Source: Rebecca billardiae RCC1528 (taxonomy: Eukaryota; Haptophyta). Taken from it: DNA of 64,000 nt. Numbering within the stretch: position 1 is the stretch's first letter; each line of letters begins with the position of its first letter. The DNA is taken from contig OZ251224.1 of the NCBI GenBank assembly GCA_965240325.2, positions 2,790,001 to 2,854,000 of the forward strand, given 5' to 3'. The notes below the pieces were generated by a model that saw only the letters and a list, made by a program, of their open reading frames with translations, was not told the origin of the DNA and ran no database searches. A program made the position numbers and the translations under genes. Shown in pieces: positions 1 to 12,600 of the stretch.

Positions 1-1
1 C

Positions 2-964
2 GCCTCCTTTGCGCTCGGCATGACCGGCGGCCATGCTGACGAGCAGTACGAGCCGCTCGCGGCCGTTGACAACGCGGGCGCGAAGAGCGTGTACGCGAAC
101 GGGTACACCGGGCTGTGCGACGGGCCGGCGGAGTGCGTGAAGCGCACGCGCGAGCAGCTGCGCGCGCAGGCCGACGTGATCAAGGTGATGGCCACCGGCG
201 GCGTCCTCTCGGCGTTCGACTCGCCCACGGACCAGGAGCTCTCTCGCGCGGAGGTGAGCGCGATCGTCTCTGAGGCGGCGCGCGCGCGGCGCGTGGTCGC
301 CGCGCACGCGCACGGCGCGCTGGGCATCGTCAACGCGATCGAGTCCGGCGTGCACACGATCGAGCACGGCTCGTACGGCAACGCGACGATCTGGCGCCTC
401 GCCAAGGCCAAGGGCGTGCTGTACACGCCGACCATCGCGATCACGCAGACGTTCAACGGCACGCGGCCGGCCGCGTACAATGAGCGCCAGTGGGCGAAGG
501 GCGTGGAGGTGCTGCAGCACCACAGCGCGTCGGTACGCGCGGCGCTACGCGAGGGCGTGACGATCACGACGGGCACCGACTGCCCCTTCGGCTCGTGCGC
601 CCACGTCGGCTCGGAGCTCGTGTACCTGCATGAACTGTTTGGCGTGCCGCCGCTCGACGCGATCCGGATGGGCACGGCCAACGCGCCGCTCGCGCTGGGT
701 GAGCTTGGCATGGCGCCGCGCACGGGGCGGCTCGCCGCGGGGTACGTGGCGGACATGATCGGGCTCAGCGAGTCGCCGCTCGAGCGCATCCGCGTGCTCG
801 CCGAGCCGCGCAGCGTCACGCACGTGTGGAAAGCTGGGCGGCTCGTCAAGCACCCGCGCACGGACGTGTGCGCGCCGGTCGCGGACGGGCTGGCCGACCC
901 GCGCCGCGCGGTCGCCTCGGCGAGCAGCGCGCTCGCGCACGTCACCGCCGCGAGCTCGTACTGA
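2..964 (+). CDS. Metal-dependent amidohydrolase (imidazolonepropionase/prolidase-like), 3' part
   Basis: The reading frame is open from the window edge, so the start and the first metal-binding HxH motif lie outside. Visible motifs fit the COG1228-type amidohydrolase family: TGGHAD near the beginning, DVIKVMATGG with the likely metal-bridging carbamylated lysine (near 180), HAHG (near 305), IEHG (near 361) and the catalytic GTD (near 573). The C-terminal strand reads ADMIGLSESPLERI and HVWKAGRLVKHP, the usual end of the beta-sandwich part. Such enzymes hydrolyse amide or cyclic amide bonds with one or two metals; the substrate cannot be told here. No intron is seen in this part. The gene converges with the giant gene on the other strand. 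Family is certain, substrate unknown. Confidence 0.93.
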   Translation, partial: ASFALGMTGGHADEQYEPLAAVDNAGAKSVYANGYTGLCDGPAECVKRTREQLRAQADVIKVMATGGVLSAFDSPTDQELSRAEVSAIVSEAARARRVVAAHAHGALGIVNAIESGVHTIEHGSYGNATIWRLAKAKGVLYTPTIAITQTFNGTRPAAYNERQWAKGVEVLQHHSASVRAALREGVTITTGTDCPFGSCAHVGSELVYLHELFGVPPLDAIRMGTANAPLALGELGMAPRTGRLAAGYVADMIGLSESPLERIRVLAEPRSVTHVWKAGRLVKHPRTDVCAPVADGLADPRRAVASASSALAHVTAASSY

Positions 965-2270
965 CGATCGTACATACGAGACATCCGGCCGGCTTTGGCA
1001 TCGTCTGGTTGATGGGCTGCCGCGGTGCCGCCGAGAGGCGAGACGCAGCAGGCAGCAGCACAACAAGTGTGACGATATGATGATGGCGCCTGCTGCGCTT
1101 ACATCAATTATTGGTCACATCATCCGCCGCTGTGCGCCATTAGCGTCTGTCTATCTATATATCTATCTATCTAGATCTATGGGTGGAATTCCCATTTTCT
1201 GGCGCACTTCCGCACTGGGGAGGCGGAAAAGCGCGCCATTTAATACGGAAATAAGCTAATAAAAAGGCATTTGTTATAAAAGAAATAAGCGCGCACGCAG
1301 TGCGAAGAAATTTTTTCGGCGGTGTAGTATGCGAATATCACCATACATCTGCGTACGCGGCGTCCCGAGCACCCTCGGGGCTCAGCTGCGGCTCGGCCTG
1401 CGCACGCTCAGCAAGCTCGCGTGCGGCAGCCTTTCCCTTGCCCCGCCTCGAGCAAGACTCACTATGAGGATTGACGTATGACTATGAGTGAGCGTGTGCC
1501 GCCGAAAGCTGCTGTCCGACAGCCACCCGCGGCTGCAGCCGCTGGCCGCGGTGCCTGGCCTCGGCGCGGGCCCCGCAGGCCTCCTCCTCCTGCGCGCCTC
1601 CTCCAGGCGTTTGGGCCGCCGCCGCCTTGGCCGCCTCGTCCTCGTCGATCAGCTGAACGGCGGGAGTGATGTCTGTGCTCAGCTGACTGCGACTTGACGA
1701 GCGAGGCGACGAGCGACAGCAGCCCGATGACCAAGCCGACGAGCTCGTCGTACGAGCCGTCACGCGTGCGCTCGTGCTGTGTCTGAGCTGGCTCGCGCTC
1801 GTACGCCGACCAGGCTTTGCTCGGACTGAACGCGTCTTCTCAGGCGTCTTTGCGTGTGCGCTTGGGCGGCCGCGGGCCGTCATCTGGTCCGACCGCGCGC
1901 AGCTCGAGCTCGGAAGCGTTGAGCTGCTCCACGGTCGACTCGCTTTCTGCCTCAGGCTCGACCACGGCAGCAGGCCCCGCAGCAGCCGCCTGATAGCATC
2001 GGCAGGGGCCCCTGCGCCACCCGCCGCCGTCCGCACATCGGCCAGCTTGGCGCACACGCGCTGGACCACGGCCTCGCCGCGCTTGACGCGGATGTGGTGC
2101 CAGGTCGTCGTGCCAATCGCTTGGCGATTGGCAACGGGTGCGGGCACCTCGATCACGACAACGCCTGTCGCGTAGGCTGTGTAGCGATGACCGTCCACGA
2201 CTCCGTCGCGGGTGGACGGCGCCATGCACCGGTGGGCACGCCATCGCGGCCGTGGACGCAAGTGAATTCA
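965..2270. other. Intergenic stretch with weak coding potential
   Basis: No gene can be supported firmly. An AT-richer part (about 1080-1330) follows the amidohydrolase stop and contains a short TCTA-type microsatellite near 1150-1180 and a candidate AATAAA near 1258. The GC-rich part (about 1460-2260) has long overlapping frames on both strands. On the minus strand, about 2040-2200 encodes a fairly protein-like stretch (AYATGVVVIEVPAPVANRQ and following) and about 1600-1690 an acidic one (STDITPAVQLIDEDEAAKAA), in frames that would need splicing to join. This could be a small minus-strand gene, a decayed copy, or chance. Confidence 0.3.
2112..2132. repeat. Perfect 9-bp inverted repeat
   Basis: GCCAATCGC (2112-2120) and GCGATTGGC (2124-2132) are exact reverse complements separated by 3 bp. 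The hairpin falls in the protein-like minus-strand stretch, so it may be coincidental codon content. Confidence 0.6.
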
Positions 2271-3326
2271 TGAATTGTTTTTGAATTCACTAATTCGCCC
2301 AGGCCGCTACGTTGAACTCGAGCACGGACAATCCAGGTTACAACCGCGATCTTTTGACTGTGTGAATGGGGCGCCGCCCCATGCTCAAATCCGAAGAGAA
2401 CGAAGTTGTAACATTGCCTGGTCCCTAGATACTATGCTGTCCGGGTCCAGTCCGGGGCGGATCTGAGCAGCCGGATTTTCCGCCCGGACAGGCCAGAAAA
2501 TGGGGTTTTCACCCCTATCCGTATCATTCTATATATCTGCTATCTGTAACTATATATGTGGGGTTATTGGCACAATAACTGATATTGTCTAAGAGGACGG
2601 TGGGAGCGCAATGCGCCGTATCAACACCTGCCTGCCATTCGGCCCGAGCCAGGCGGCCGAGCTCAAGTCGGGCTGCCATCTTGGCCACCCTCGCGATCTT
2701 CTCGTGCCACGAGGGACTTTCGAGCCTGCTCTGTGCGCTCGCACAACGACCCCGAACAACCTACTTTGCTGTGATGCTCCTGGGCCTTAGGCAAATAGGC
2801 AAGGTTGGCGGCGGCACAGGACGGCCAATTGGTGAACTGGGTTTTATCATCAGGCGCCGAGCGAACCGACGCAGTCCAGTGCCTCTCGCTCACTCGCAGC
2901 AAACGCCCTTCGGAAGTGCCCACTGGCATGATGGCTGCAGCTGTTTCCGGCCCGCATCTTCGCGATGCCCTCTGCACGATGGTGCTTCGTGCCTTGCTCT
3001 CGTGCGGCTTGGCGGCTCTCGAGCTGCGCCTTCCAAGCTGCCCCGCCCGCCCGCCCCTGCTGTTGCCAGCTTGTTGCCTGGCACTTTTGCTGCTGCGTCG
3101 GCGCGGTGCGCCCTCCGCCGTCGATGCTGCTCCTCGGTTTGGCATGCTGCTCGCTCTCTCAGTCTGCGGGCCGGCGCGCGGAGATCCATCACACCGCGCG
3201 TCTGTCGGCGTCGAGCGGCCAGTCCTGCCGCGCGCTCGGCCCGAGCGCTGGCTGCCGCTCGCACTTTGTTTCCGAGGAACAAAATCGTCTATCTATCTAT
3301 CATATATATATATATTAACGACGTGG

Positions 3327-3331
<5 letters not shown>

Positions 3332-3408
<77 letters not shown>
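3332..3408. repeat. (GA)n microsatellite
   Basis: About 38 uninterrupted GA dinucleotides follow directly on the motif ATATTAACGACGTGGTATA (3312-3330), which recurs beside other simple repeats at 38245 and 50564. Confidence 0.97.
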
Positions 3409-3410
<2 letters not shown>

Positions 3411-3468
3411 ACAGTAGCTATAAACGGTAGCTTACGGATCTCAATCTATAGATCGACTATCTGCATCA

Positions 3469-3507
3469 GATCTAGATCTAGATCTATAGATCTAGATCTA
3501 GATCTAT
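3469..3507. repeat. AGATCT-type tandem repeat
   Basis: Several nearly perfect AGATCT/TAGATC hexamer units; simple sequence without coding meaning. Confidence 0.85.
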
Positions 3508-3605
3508 CTACAGCAGTATATCTATATCATATCAATCGACGATCGATCGATGATCGTCTACTGCTACCTTATCAGTGTTGATTATTGTGCCCGCCCGTAG
3601 TATTT

Positions 3606-6600
3606 TCATGAGCGCGCACCCGCGCCGCTGGCTGTGCGCGCGCGCCGAAGCAGCGCGCCACCTGCGATGCGGAGCGCAACGATCGGCGCATCCTGCACGG
3701 CGAGGGTCGCGCAGAGCGAGACGCCCCACGAGAAGAGCATCGCCACCGTGCGCCGCTCGCCGAGGCCTGTGCCGAGCACTACCACGAGCACGCACAGCCC
3801 GGCGAAGCTGCCGAGTGCCGCCGCCCACACGAGCGCGAGCCGCATGTGGAGTGGGTGGCTTGGCTCTGGCTTGAGCTCGGATGTCGCCTCCTCAGAGTCA
3901 GGCCGGCGGCGCGCGTCGGCGGCCTTAGCGCGCGCGTACCACACACACAGCGCGTCGCGGTCCACGCGCGGCTGCCCGCCCGCCACGCGGTCCGCGCGGT
4001 CCGCGGCCGCGGCGGCGAGCGTGCGCAGCAGCGCGCGCAGCTCGTGCGCCGTCATCGGGTCTCGCAGCTCGATCGTGAGCAGCCGAAGCGCGCGCAGGCT
4101 GAGGCAGCCGTCGTGCTCTGACTCGAAGAGGCGGATGAGCGTGCGCAGCGCGTGCAGCTCAACGTCTCCCAGTCCGGGGATTGGCGACGAGCCGCGGTGG
4201 GAGGGTGCAGCGCGCGGCGGCGGAGAGACAGGTACGGCAGCGGCGGCCGTCGAGGTCGCGTCTGTGCCCGGCGCCGCGCGCATGCTGGCGAAGCGGCGCG
4301 CTGGCAGCTGGGGCTGGGCGGCCGTGGCGGCGCCGATGGCTTGGTCGGCGGCTGGCGTCGACGCGAGCCCGTCGCCCTCCGCGTGCTCTTCGCCGTCTCG
4401 TGACGGCGCAGGTGCGGCCGCCGTTGCGGGCAGGATCGCTTGATGGCTTTCCGCCTGTGGCGGCGGTACGCTCACCGTGCGCAGCGAGCGCTTGTCTGCG
4501 GCGGCGGGTGGCGCCGCGGCCGGCATGTGCGCATGCGGCAGCGCCGGAGACTCCGTGGTATCCGGCGGCTCGGGCGTGGGCGTGCCATGCGCGGCGCTAG
4601 GCTGCGTGGCGCCCACGCCCGCGCCCGCTGGCGCCGCGGCCGGGCTGGACTGCGCCGGCTCGGCGGCAGGCGGTTCAGAGTCGCCGACCGGGGCGGCGCG
4701 GCAGCGAGTAGCGGCCGGATTCGGCCCGTCCGGACTTCCGTGCCCAGGGTCGACGCGCGTGCGGCGCGGAGCGAGCGGCGCGCTGTCTGCGGCCTCGGGC
4801 CGAGGGCCAGCCGGCGCTGCCGCTGGCGCCGCCGCTGGCGCAGGGCACGGCGCGCCAGGCGCGCGGGATGTGTCCGCCTTTGCCGCCGCGTCGTCACGAG
4901 CGCCGCCGCGCGGCGAGCCGACGTCGGCGGCCGCGCGCGGCGCAGCTGGCGTCGGCTGCAGCCTCGCCTGCGACGCCGTCCGCGTGGGCCCGCAGAGTGA
5001 GCCGCGCCGGGACCCAGGGCACGAGCCGCGCCTCGCCCCAGGAATGAGCGCCTGGGCGGTGGACGGGTCAGGCTCGGGCGTCGAGCCCTCTGCTGGCGTC
5101 GGCTGCAGCCTCGCCTGCGACGCCGTCCGCGTGGGCCCGCAGAGTGAGCCGCGCCGGGACCCAGGGCACGAGCCGCGCCTCGCCCCAGGAATGAGCGCCT
5201 GGGCGGTGGACGGGTCAGGCTCGGGCGTCGAGCCCTCTGCTGGCGTCGGCTGCAGCCTCGCCTGCGACGCCGTCCGCGTGGGCCCGCAGAGTGAGCCGCG
5301 CCGGGACCCAGGGCACGAGCCGCGCCTCGCCCCAGGAATGAGCGCCTGGGCGGTGGACGGGTCAGGCTCGGGCGTCGAGCCCTCTGCTGGCGTCGGCTGC
5401 AGCCTCGCCTGCGACGCCGTCCGCGTGGGCCCGCAGAGTGAGCCGCGCCGGGACCCAGGGCACGAGCCGCGCCTCGCCCCAGGAATGAGCGCCTGGGCGG
5501 TGGACGGGTCAGGCTCGGGCGTCGAGCCGTGCGCGGCAGCGGGCAGGGGACGCTCCTGCTGGGTCTGGTCCGGCAGGTCCGGCTCATTCAGGCCGGCAGC
5601 GTGCGGCGTGGTGCGCGCGCGGAGGGCACATGTGCGCGCATCCTCGCCGCCCTCCCCGTCGGCGGCCATGACCGTCGCGCCGGCGGTGGTCGGGCGTGCC
5701 AAGGCGCGTGGCGGCGGCTCGGCCGCGGGCGCGGGCGCTGCCTGAACCAGCGCTGCCAGCACCGCCGCAGCCGACGTGCACGCGTCGGGCGTGGCGTCGG
5801 CCGGCGCGGTAGCACCTGCCATGTTCCACGCCGTGCGCGCGGGCAGCGTGAATGCCGGCGCCCTCCAGGGCGTCTCCTGGCGGCCGCGGGGCGCGGGTCT
5901 GGCTGAGGCCACCCCCGCGCGTGAGCGCGGCGGCTCGTGCGGCGGCGGCGCACGTGGCGGCGACGGCGGCGGTGACGGTGGCGGCGCGTCGCCCTCGGCG
6001 GTGTGCCTGCTGTCACTCGACAGCCCGCCGTCACTCAGCCGCGCAGGGCGCTTGAGCGCACGCTCGGGTGAGACAGCGCAGCTGTGCTCCGCGCTGGTGT
6101 CGTGCTCCGAGTCGCTGAGCCGCGGGTCGAGCCGCGGCGAGCTCGGCAAGAGCAGCGCGCGTGCGGCGCCCGCCGCGGCGCGCGCGCTCGCGCTCCCAGG
6201 CCGCACGCGCGCCGCCCGGCAGCATGCACTTCCGGGCCGATCATGCGCGCGGCCGACGTCGGCATTCTCACCGCCCGCGGCGGCGGAGCGGCGCAGAGGG
6301 TCGGCTGCATCGCTGCTGCGCGGCCGCGGGCGGCGCAGCGCGGCCGTGCCTGAGCCTTTCTCCGCCTCCTCCGCCTCCGCGTCCGCCGCGCGCCGCGCGC
6401 GCTCAAGCTGCGCTGAAGCCAGCCGGTCAGTAAGCGCACTGCGCGGCCGCTGGAGAGGCGCCACGATCGAGCCGCCGCTCAGCGCGACGCTCGCGCCCGC
6501 CGAGGATGGGCGGCTCGGCGGATGCGGGGCGCGCGACACGCTCGCGGGTCGCCGCTCCGCCGAGCCACCCTGCGCGCCGCCGCGGGCCGCGGTGGCGCCG

Positions 6601-9600
6601 TCGCTGTCAGCGAGCCCAGGCGAGACAGGCGCGGGCGGGCGCGCGCGCTGAGCGCGCGTGGGCAAGACCCGCCCCGCCCCGCCACCCAAGTCTGCAGCCG
6701 GCGGGCTCCGCGCCGAGCGCTCCAACCGCCCCGCCGCCGAGACCTCGCCGCCAGCCCACGACGGCTGCGCCGGCGGCGCGGCTGGAGGTGACATCGGGAG
6801 CGTGCAGCCGAGGTTGCCTGGTCGGCGCGAAGCCGCGCCGGCGCTCCCCGGAGCGTGCGCCTGTGCCTGGCGGGCCTCCGCCCAGCCGGACACGTCCGCC
6901 GGGGACACAAGGCCGACGGAGCGCGGCGCGCTGTCGTGTGCGGATGTAGAATATAGACTCTCCTCCACGGACGCCGCACCGCAGGTGCCGTGGCCGCCGC
7001 CGCCGCCGCCGCGCGCAACGTCCGCTGGCTGCCGGCTGCACGACTCGACCATCGACTCAACGATGGAGGACAGCCGGGCGGAGCGGACGCCGGACGCGAG
7101 CAGCAGCTGGCCGTCCAGCGCGGCGCGCAGCGCGCGGTACAGCCGCTGCGGCGGCGTGCATTTCTCGTGCGCGTGCGCGAGCGCCCACGCCGCGCGGCAG
7201 CCGTGCACGCCCGCCGTTCCGACCGCCAGCCCCAGCAGTGCAACCAGAGCGATCGCGCCCGGCGAAGGGTCCGGGCGCCCGCCGGTGGCGCGCGAATCCT
7301 CCTCGTACAGCGCGGCCTCCGCGGCCAGCTGCAGCGCCGCCGCCCAGAACACCGACTGCGCGAGCTCCGCGCGGCGGACGGTGCGCGCGAGAGGCGCAAA
7401 GAGCAGCAGCAGCAGCAGGTGCTCGTCCGCGCCGCGCTGCGCGATCGCGCGCGCGCGCGCGCGCCACTCAGTGCGCCACGCGGAGCGGGTGGTGTCCGCG
7501 CCATCCGGCTGAGCCGGGGTCGGCGCGGCCGCCACGGGCGCGGCCCGCGGCGCAACGCTCGGGCCCGTGTCCGCCACCGATGTGTCGCCGCCGCCATCCG
7601 CAGCCGAGCGGCAGCTTGCGGCGGCGGGCGGGGCGAGCAGGCCGTTGGCGCCGCGCCGCGCCTCGGCAGTGTCCGCCGGGGCGGAGGCGCTCTCGGCGGC
7701 CCCAGCGGCGGCGGCGGCGGCCTCGGTGGCGACGGCCGCGGCTACTCGCGCGTACGCCTGCTCCGCGCGCCGGCGCTGTCGCACGGCTTCGAGCGTGCTC
7801 GGCTCATCAGGGCCGGGCGGCGCGCGCAGCGGCGAGCGCGCCGCCGTGCGTGTCGCGTCGTCGGCATGGCCAGCGCCGCTGCTGCTGTTCAGCCGGCCGA
7901 GCACGCCCGCGCACGCACGGAGCGCGGCGGCGGAGGGGAAGGAAGACACAGGCAGCGCCAACGACCGGCGAGATGCAATCTCGGCCGCTCGAGATGCAAT
8001 CTCGGCCGCCGGCGCCACCCCGCTCGTCTTGAGCTCGGACGCGTGCCACCGCGCGTACTCCGTGCGCATGCGGCGGTCGGCGAGCAGCGCCAGCACCAGC
8101 GCTAGCGCGTGCGCGCCGACGAGCAGGTACACGAGCCTTGTGATCGTCTCGTTGAACGGCACCCGACCTCCGGGCTGCTCGAGCAGAGCTGACGCGCCGC
8201 TGCCGGCTGTGAACGGGCCGGGCGGCGTGGCGTCGGCGTCGAGGGCGGCGTCGGCGGCGGGATCGCGCGGGACGAGCCCCGCGAACGTGGTCAGGTGATC
8301 GCACGCGCAGTAGAGCGCGGCCGGGTCGCGGCCGGCCGGCGCGTCGACCGCGACGCAGCCGTCCGATCGCCACAGGCGCGCCGCCTCGTCGAGGAAGCGG
8401 CAGCCGACGGCGGTGGCGGCGGCGGCGGGTTGCACGCTCGCGCGGCCGAGGAGCGGAGGGAGCTGCAGCAGCACTGGCTCGGGCAGCGCGCGCACGGTGA
8501 GCGCCGCCGCGCCCGCACCCGCACCCGGCGCGTACAGCGAGGCGGAGATCACGGCCGTGGAGATCTCGCCGCCAGACTCGCTGGACGCGGCGCCAACGGC
8601 CGCCGCCAGCTCGGCCGGGTGGTCCGGATGGTCCGGATGGTCCGTCGCGTTGCGCAGCGCCATGTCAACGTCCACCTCGCGCGTCGCGATGGCGCTGATC
8701 ACCACGTCGACCGAGCCGTCGGGGCCGAGCGCGGCGGCGGGCTGCGCGAGCACCGCCGACGCGGGCACGCGCACGCCGCCGCCCGTGCGGCGCAGCTCGA
8801 CCCACTCGGTCCAATCGGCGGCGCCGCGCGCTTCAGCGTCGGCGGCGCTAGCCGGCGGCAGCGTGCCGGCGCGCACGCGCGCGGCGGCGACGCTCACCGC
8901 GACGCCCGCGAGCTGCACGGGCGGCTCACCCGGCACGGCGCCGACGAGCATTGCGCGCGCCAGCGTCGTCGCCAGCTCCAGCGTCGCGACGCCCACCGCC
9001 ACCGACTCGTCCGCGCTCACGCCGCGTGTCGCGTTGGCAAGCAGCGATCGGTCGGCCGCGCGGACGAGCGCCTCTGCGGTCGGGCCGTCGATGCCGAAGC
9101 CGGCGTCGAGCGCGGCGCGCGCGAGCGAGGCGGCCTGCGCGAGCGTCTCCGCCTGCGCCTCGCCGTCGTAGTCCAGCGACGCCCACGACTCCGCCACCGC
9201 GGCGAGCGCGGCCGCGTGCTGCGCGCGACCGTTGGTGCTCGGCGGCGCCAGATCCGACGCCGCGCGCACCACGGCCAGCAGCGCGCGCGCGGGCGCGGGC
9301 GCGGCGGCGTCGAGCTGCGCGATGGCGGTGACGAGAGTGAGCGCGGTGGACGCGTCGGAGCGCTCGAGCGCGTCCTGCGCGCGCGCCACCAGCGCCTCCA
9401 CCGCCGCCGCGTCGAGCTCGGCGCGCGGCGGCGGCAGCACGTCGACGGCCGCGCCCGTGCGCGCCTCGGCGCCATGCGCGTCCGCGACGCGCGCCGCGAC
9501 AACGAGCGCGCCCGCGGGCAGCAGCACGGCTCTGAGCGTCGGGCTGTCCACCGCGGGCGCGCCCAGCGGCACCGCGCGCCCGCCGCCCGCCTCGGCCGCC

Positions 9601-12600
9601 AGCCGCTCGAGCGGGTCGCCGCCGTACCCAGCTGGGTAATGTGAGTACTCGAACGCGTAGCTGAGCGGCAGGTCGTCTGCGCCGCCGTCGTCCGTCCAGC
9701 CGGCGGCGAGCAGGTCGACGGGCTCGGCGAGGCGGATGGTGGGGAGCGTGGCCGAGGACGCCGCCGCCGCCGCCGCGCGGGGCCACACCGCCAGCGTGCC
9801 GCCGTGCGGAGGGCGGTTCACGCGGACGGCAACCGTCGCCACGCCCGTCGGCGCCGCGCCCTGCGCGCCCGGCGCGCCCGCGCCTGCCGCGACACTCGAG
9901 TCCCCCGCGCGGCGCGTGACGCTGAGCTCGAAGAGATAGTGCGCGCCGGGGTGGAGCGCGCCGCTGCGGAAGGCGAGGACGGGCTGCGCGGCGCCCGTGC
10001 TCGTCGTGCCCACCGCGTCGCTCAGCTCGAGCGCCGACTGCACCCACAGCCCGCCGCCGCCGGGCGCGGGCTCGAGCGCGCGCCACGCGTAAGCATACGC
10101 GGCCGTGTCGAGCGGCGAGCGCGCGCCGATGGCGAGCCGCTCGGCGGGCAGCCGCCAGGTGGGGTTGACGACGCCGCCGCGCGGCAGCGGCTCGAGCGTG
10201 ACGGCGGGCGGCTCGCCGTGCGCCAGCACCTCGAGCCGCATGCTCGCGCTCGCCGCCAGCCCTGCGCCGGCCGCGGACGGCCGCACAGACACGGTCAGGG
10301 CGAGGGTGTATGTGCCACCGCCGAGCGAGGCCGGCGGCAGCGTGAGCACGGGACCGGCGCAGCAGCCGTCGTCGGCTCCGTCGGCGTCGGCGGCGCTCGT
10401 GAGCGCGGTGGCGGCGGCGGTGCTCGCGTTCGGCGGCAGCGGCAGCGCCACGCCGCTCGCGCCGTCGCGCAGCGCCCACGCGTACGACAGCGCGCCCGCA
10501 CCCTCGGCCGCGTTCGGGTCGAAACTTCCGGAAGCGTCCGCGACGATGGGCGCGGCGGGGCCGACGCGGAGGCTGGCGGCGGCGAGGCGCGCGACGGGCG
10601 GCTGCGGGGCGCGCACGCGGAGGGTGGCGCGCGCGCTCGACGCGGCGGCCGGATCGTCCGCCATCGCGGCCACCACCTCAAGAGTGTACGCGTGCGCAGG
10701 CGTGAGCGTGTGCGGTGGGAACGAAAGCGATGCGCCGCGCGCGTGCGCCCGGAGGTCGAGCGACGCGGCCGCCGCCTCCGCCGCGGCGAAGTCGGCGTCG
10801 GTCGCGGCGGCGGCGTCGAGGGGCGCCACCGCGACGACGCGCCAGCCGAATGTGACGCGGCCCGGCCGCCCTTCGCCCCAGCACGGCGCGAGCCGCTCGA
10901 TGCGCGCGCGCAGCGCGACACCTGCTGCGGCGCGCACGGCGCTCGCCGGTACTCCGTCGATGGCGACCGTCGGGCTTGGTGTGCGCGTGCGCCGCACCTC
11001 CGTCCACGCGAGCACGGAGGGCACGCCGAGGAAGGAGATGACGCGGAGCGCGACCACGTACCCACGCGTCGAGTCCGCGGCCGGCAGACCGTCTAGCCTT
11101 GCGCTCGACGCCGACGGCGGCAGCGCAAGCAGCTCGCGCCCAACTCGCTCCGCACCCGCGCCCGAAGGACCGAGGTCCAGGCCCCAGCGAAATGTGGGTG
11201 CGCCGGCGCCGCCGCGGCTTGACGCGAGGCCGTCGAGGGCGAGCGTCTCGTTGGCGCACGCCGAGAGGGCCGCGGGCGCGCGCAGCACGGCGACGGGCGT
11301 CGGGCACGGCGCGTCGCCGCACGGCGCGTCAGGATCGACACTGACCGCGGTCGCGTCGTTGCCGCCCGCGCTGCCGCCCGCGCACCCGCCTGTTGCGAAG
11401 CAGTCTGCGGCGCGGACCGCGCCCGCGCGCACGCCCACGCGCGCGCCCGGGCCAGCGCGCGTGCCCGCGCCAAGCCGCGCCTCGAAGGTCGAGGCGTCGC
11501 GCCAGCGGCAGCTCAGCGGCGGGTCGGACGGCGCCGCGTCGCCGGCGAGCAGCTCGAGCGTCTCGTCGTCGAGCACCGCGCCGCACTCGCCGAGGCCTTC
11601 GCCCATCCGCGCGCGGTCGGTCGGCTGCGCGTCAAAGTGGACGAGCAGCGACGCGCCGCTCTCCGGGTCGAAGCGAGCGCGCAAGAAGACCGGCGAGTAC
11701 GGCTCGTCGTCGATTGTGTAGTAGACCGCTCTCGACCCGCCCGCCTCGCGCGGCGCGAACTGCTGCCCGTTGAGCGCCACGCGCACCTGCACGGGGCCGC
11801 TGGCGCCGGCGGCGTGCAGCGCGTACGCGGAGCGCTGGAGCGCGCTGCCGCTCCCGTCGGTCGAGAGCGCGAGCGGTCGCTCCGCGACGGCGTCGCCAAA
11901 GGCGAAGCGCACGTAGCTGCTGCCGAGCAGCGTGCCCGCGCCCGCCACAGAGCAGACGACGGCTGTGCGCGGCGGCCCGCGCGCCGGGCTGATGCGGAGC
12001 ACGCTCACCAGAGTCTCGTTGTAGTACTCAAAGAACAAGGGCGATGAGGAGGAGGAGGAGGAGGAGGAGGAGGAGGAGGGGTCTGGTGAGCCGGTGCTGC
12101 CGTCGTCGGGGTCGGCGCTGTTGGCGGACGGCGTGGCGGGGGTTGTAGTGCGCTGCGCCACCACGCGCGGCGCGCCGCCGGCCTCGTCACCAGCCGCCGG
12201 CGCCGCCACGCGGCCGAGCGCAAGGGCTACCAGCCCCGCGCCTGCCCTCGAGGGCGGGGTGACGCAGCGCGCGCGGCTCGTGCCGTTGAGAGGGCGCAGC
12301 AGCGTGGCGGCTGAGACGCACGCCTCGCCGTACAGCGCGGGCGCGACGCAGCACAGCCAGGCGGCGGCGCTCCCCGCGCCATCGCTGCCCTCGCCCGTAT
12401 CGTCAGCCGAGCCCGAGGCGCCAACGCCGGCGTCGGCGTCGGCGGCGAGGCCCGCTGCGAGCTCGAAGCCGCGCCCCTCCAGGGTGACCACCGTGCCGCC
12501 GTCCAGTGGCCCGAGCGGCGGGCGCACCGCCGTCACGCCCACCTCGGCCGAGAAGTCGTACAGTCGCACGGCCGGCGGCCCGAACAGCGTGGGCACGCGC

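Larger units (their letters stand above)
2271..3605. other. Intergenic stretch, no supported gene, microsatellite-rich end
   Basis: About 2271-2580 is AT-rich with TATA-like runs and no open frame of note. About 2600-3290 is GC-rich with overlapping frames on both strands, none recognisable. About 3290-3560 is simple sequence: (TA)n, a (GA)n tract and AGATCT/CTAT repeats. It separates the 3' ends of the converging amidohydrolase and giant GPS-protein genes. Confidence 0.7.

Noticed and set aside
3300-3420. Frames encoding RERERE repeats over the (GA)n tract
   Set aside because: Simple microsatellite in an intergenic region; no coding context.
4945-5532. Regularly spaced repeats considered as a CRISPR-like array
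   Set aside because: The whole 147-bp unit is repeated with no variable spacers and stays in frame inside a coding exon of a eukaryotic gene.
4472-5745. Repeat-bearing frames on both strands overlapping the 147-bp repeats
   Set aside because: They inherit the periodicity of the real minus-strand coding repeats and are Arg/Ala-rich without domains.
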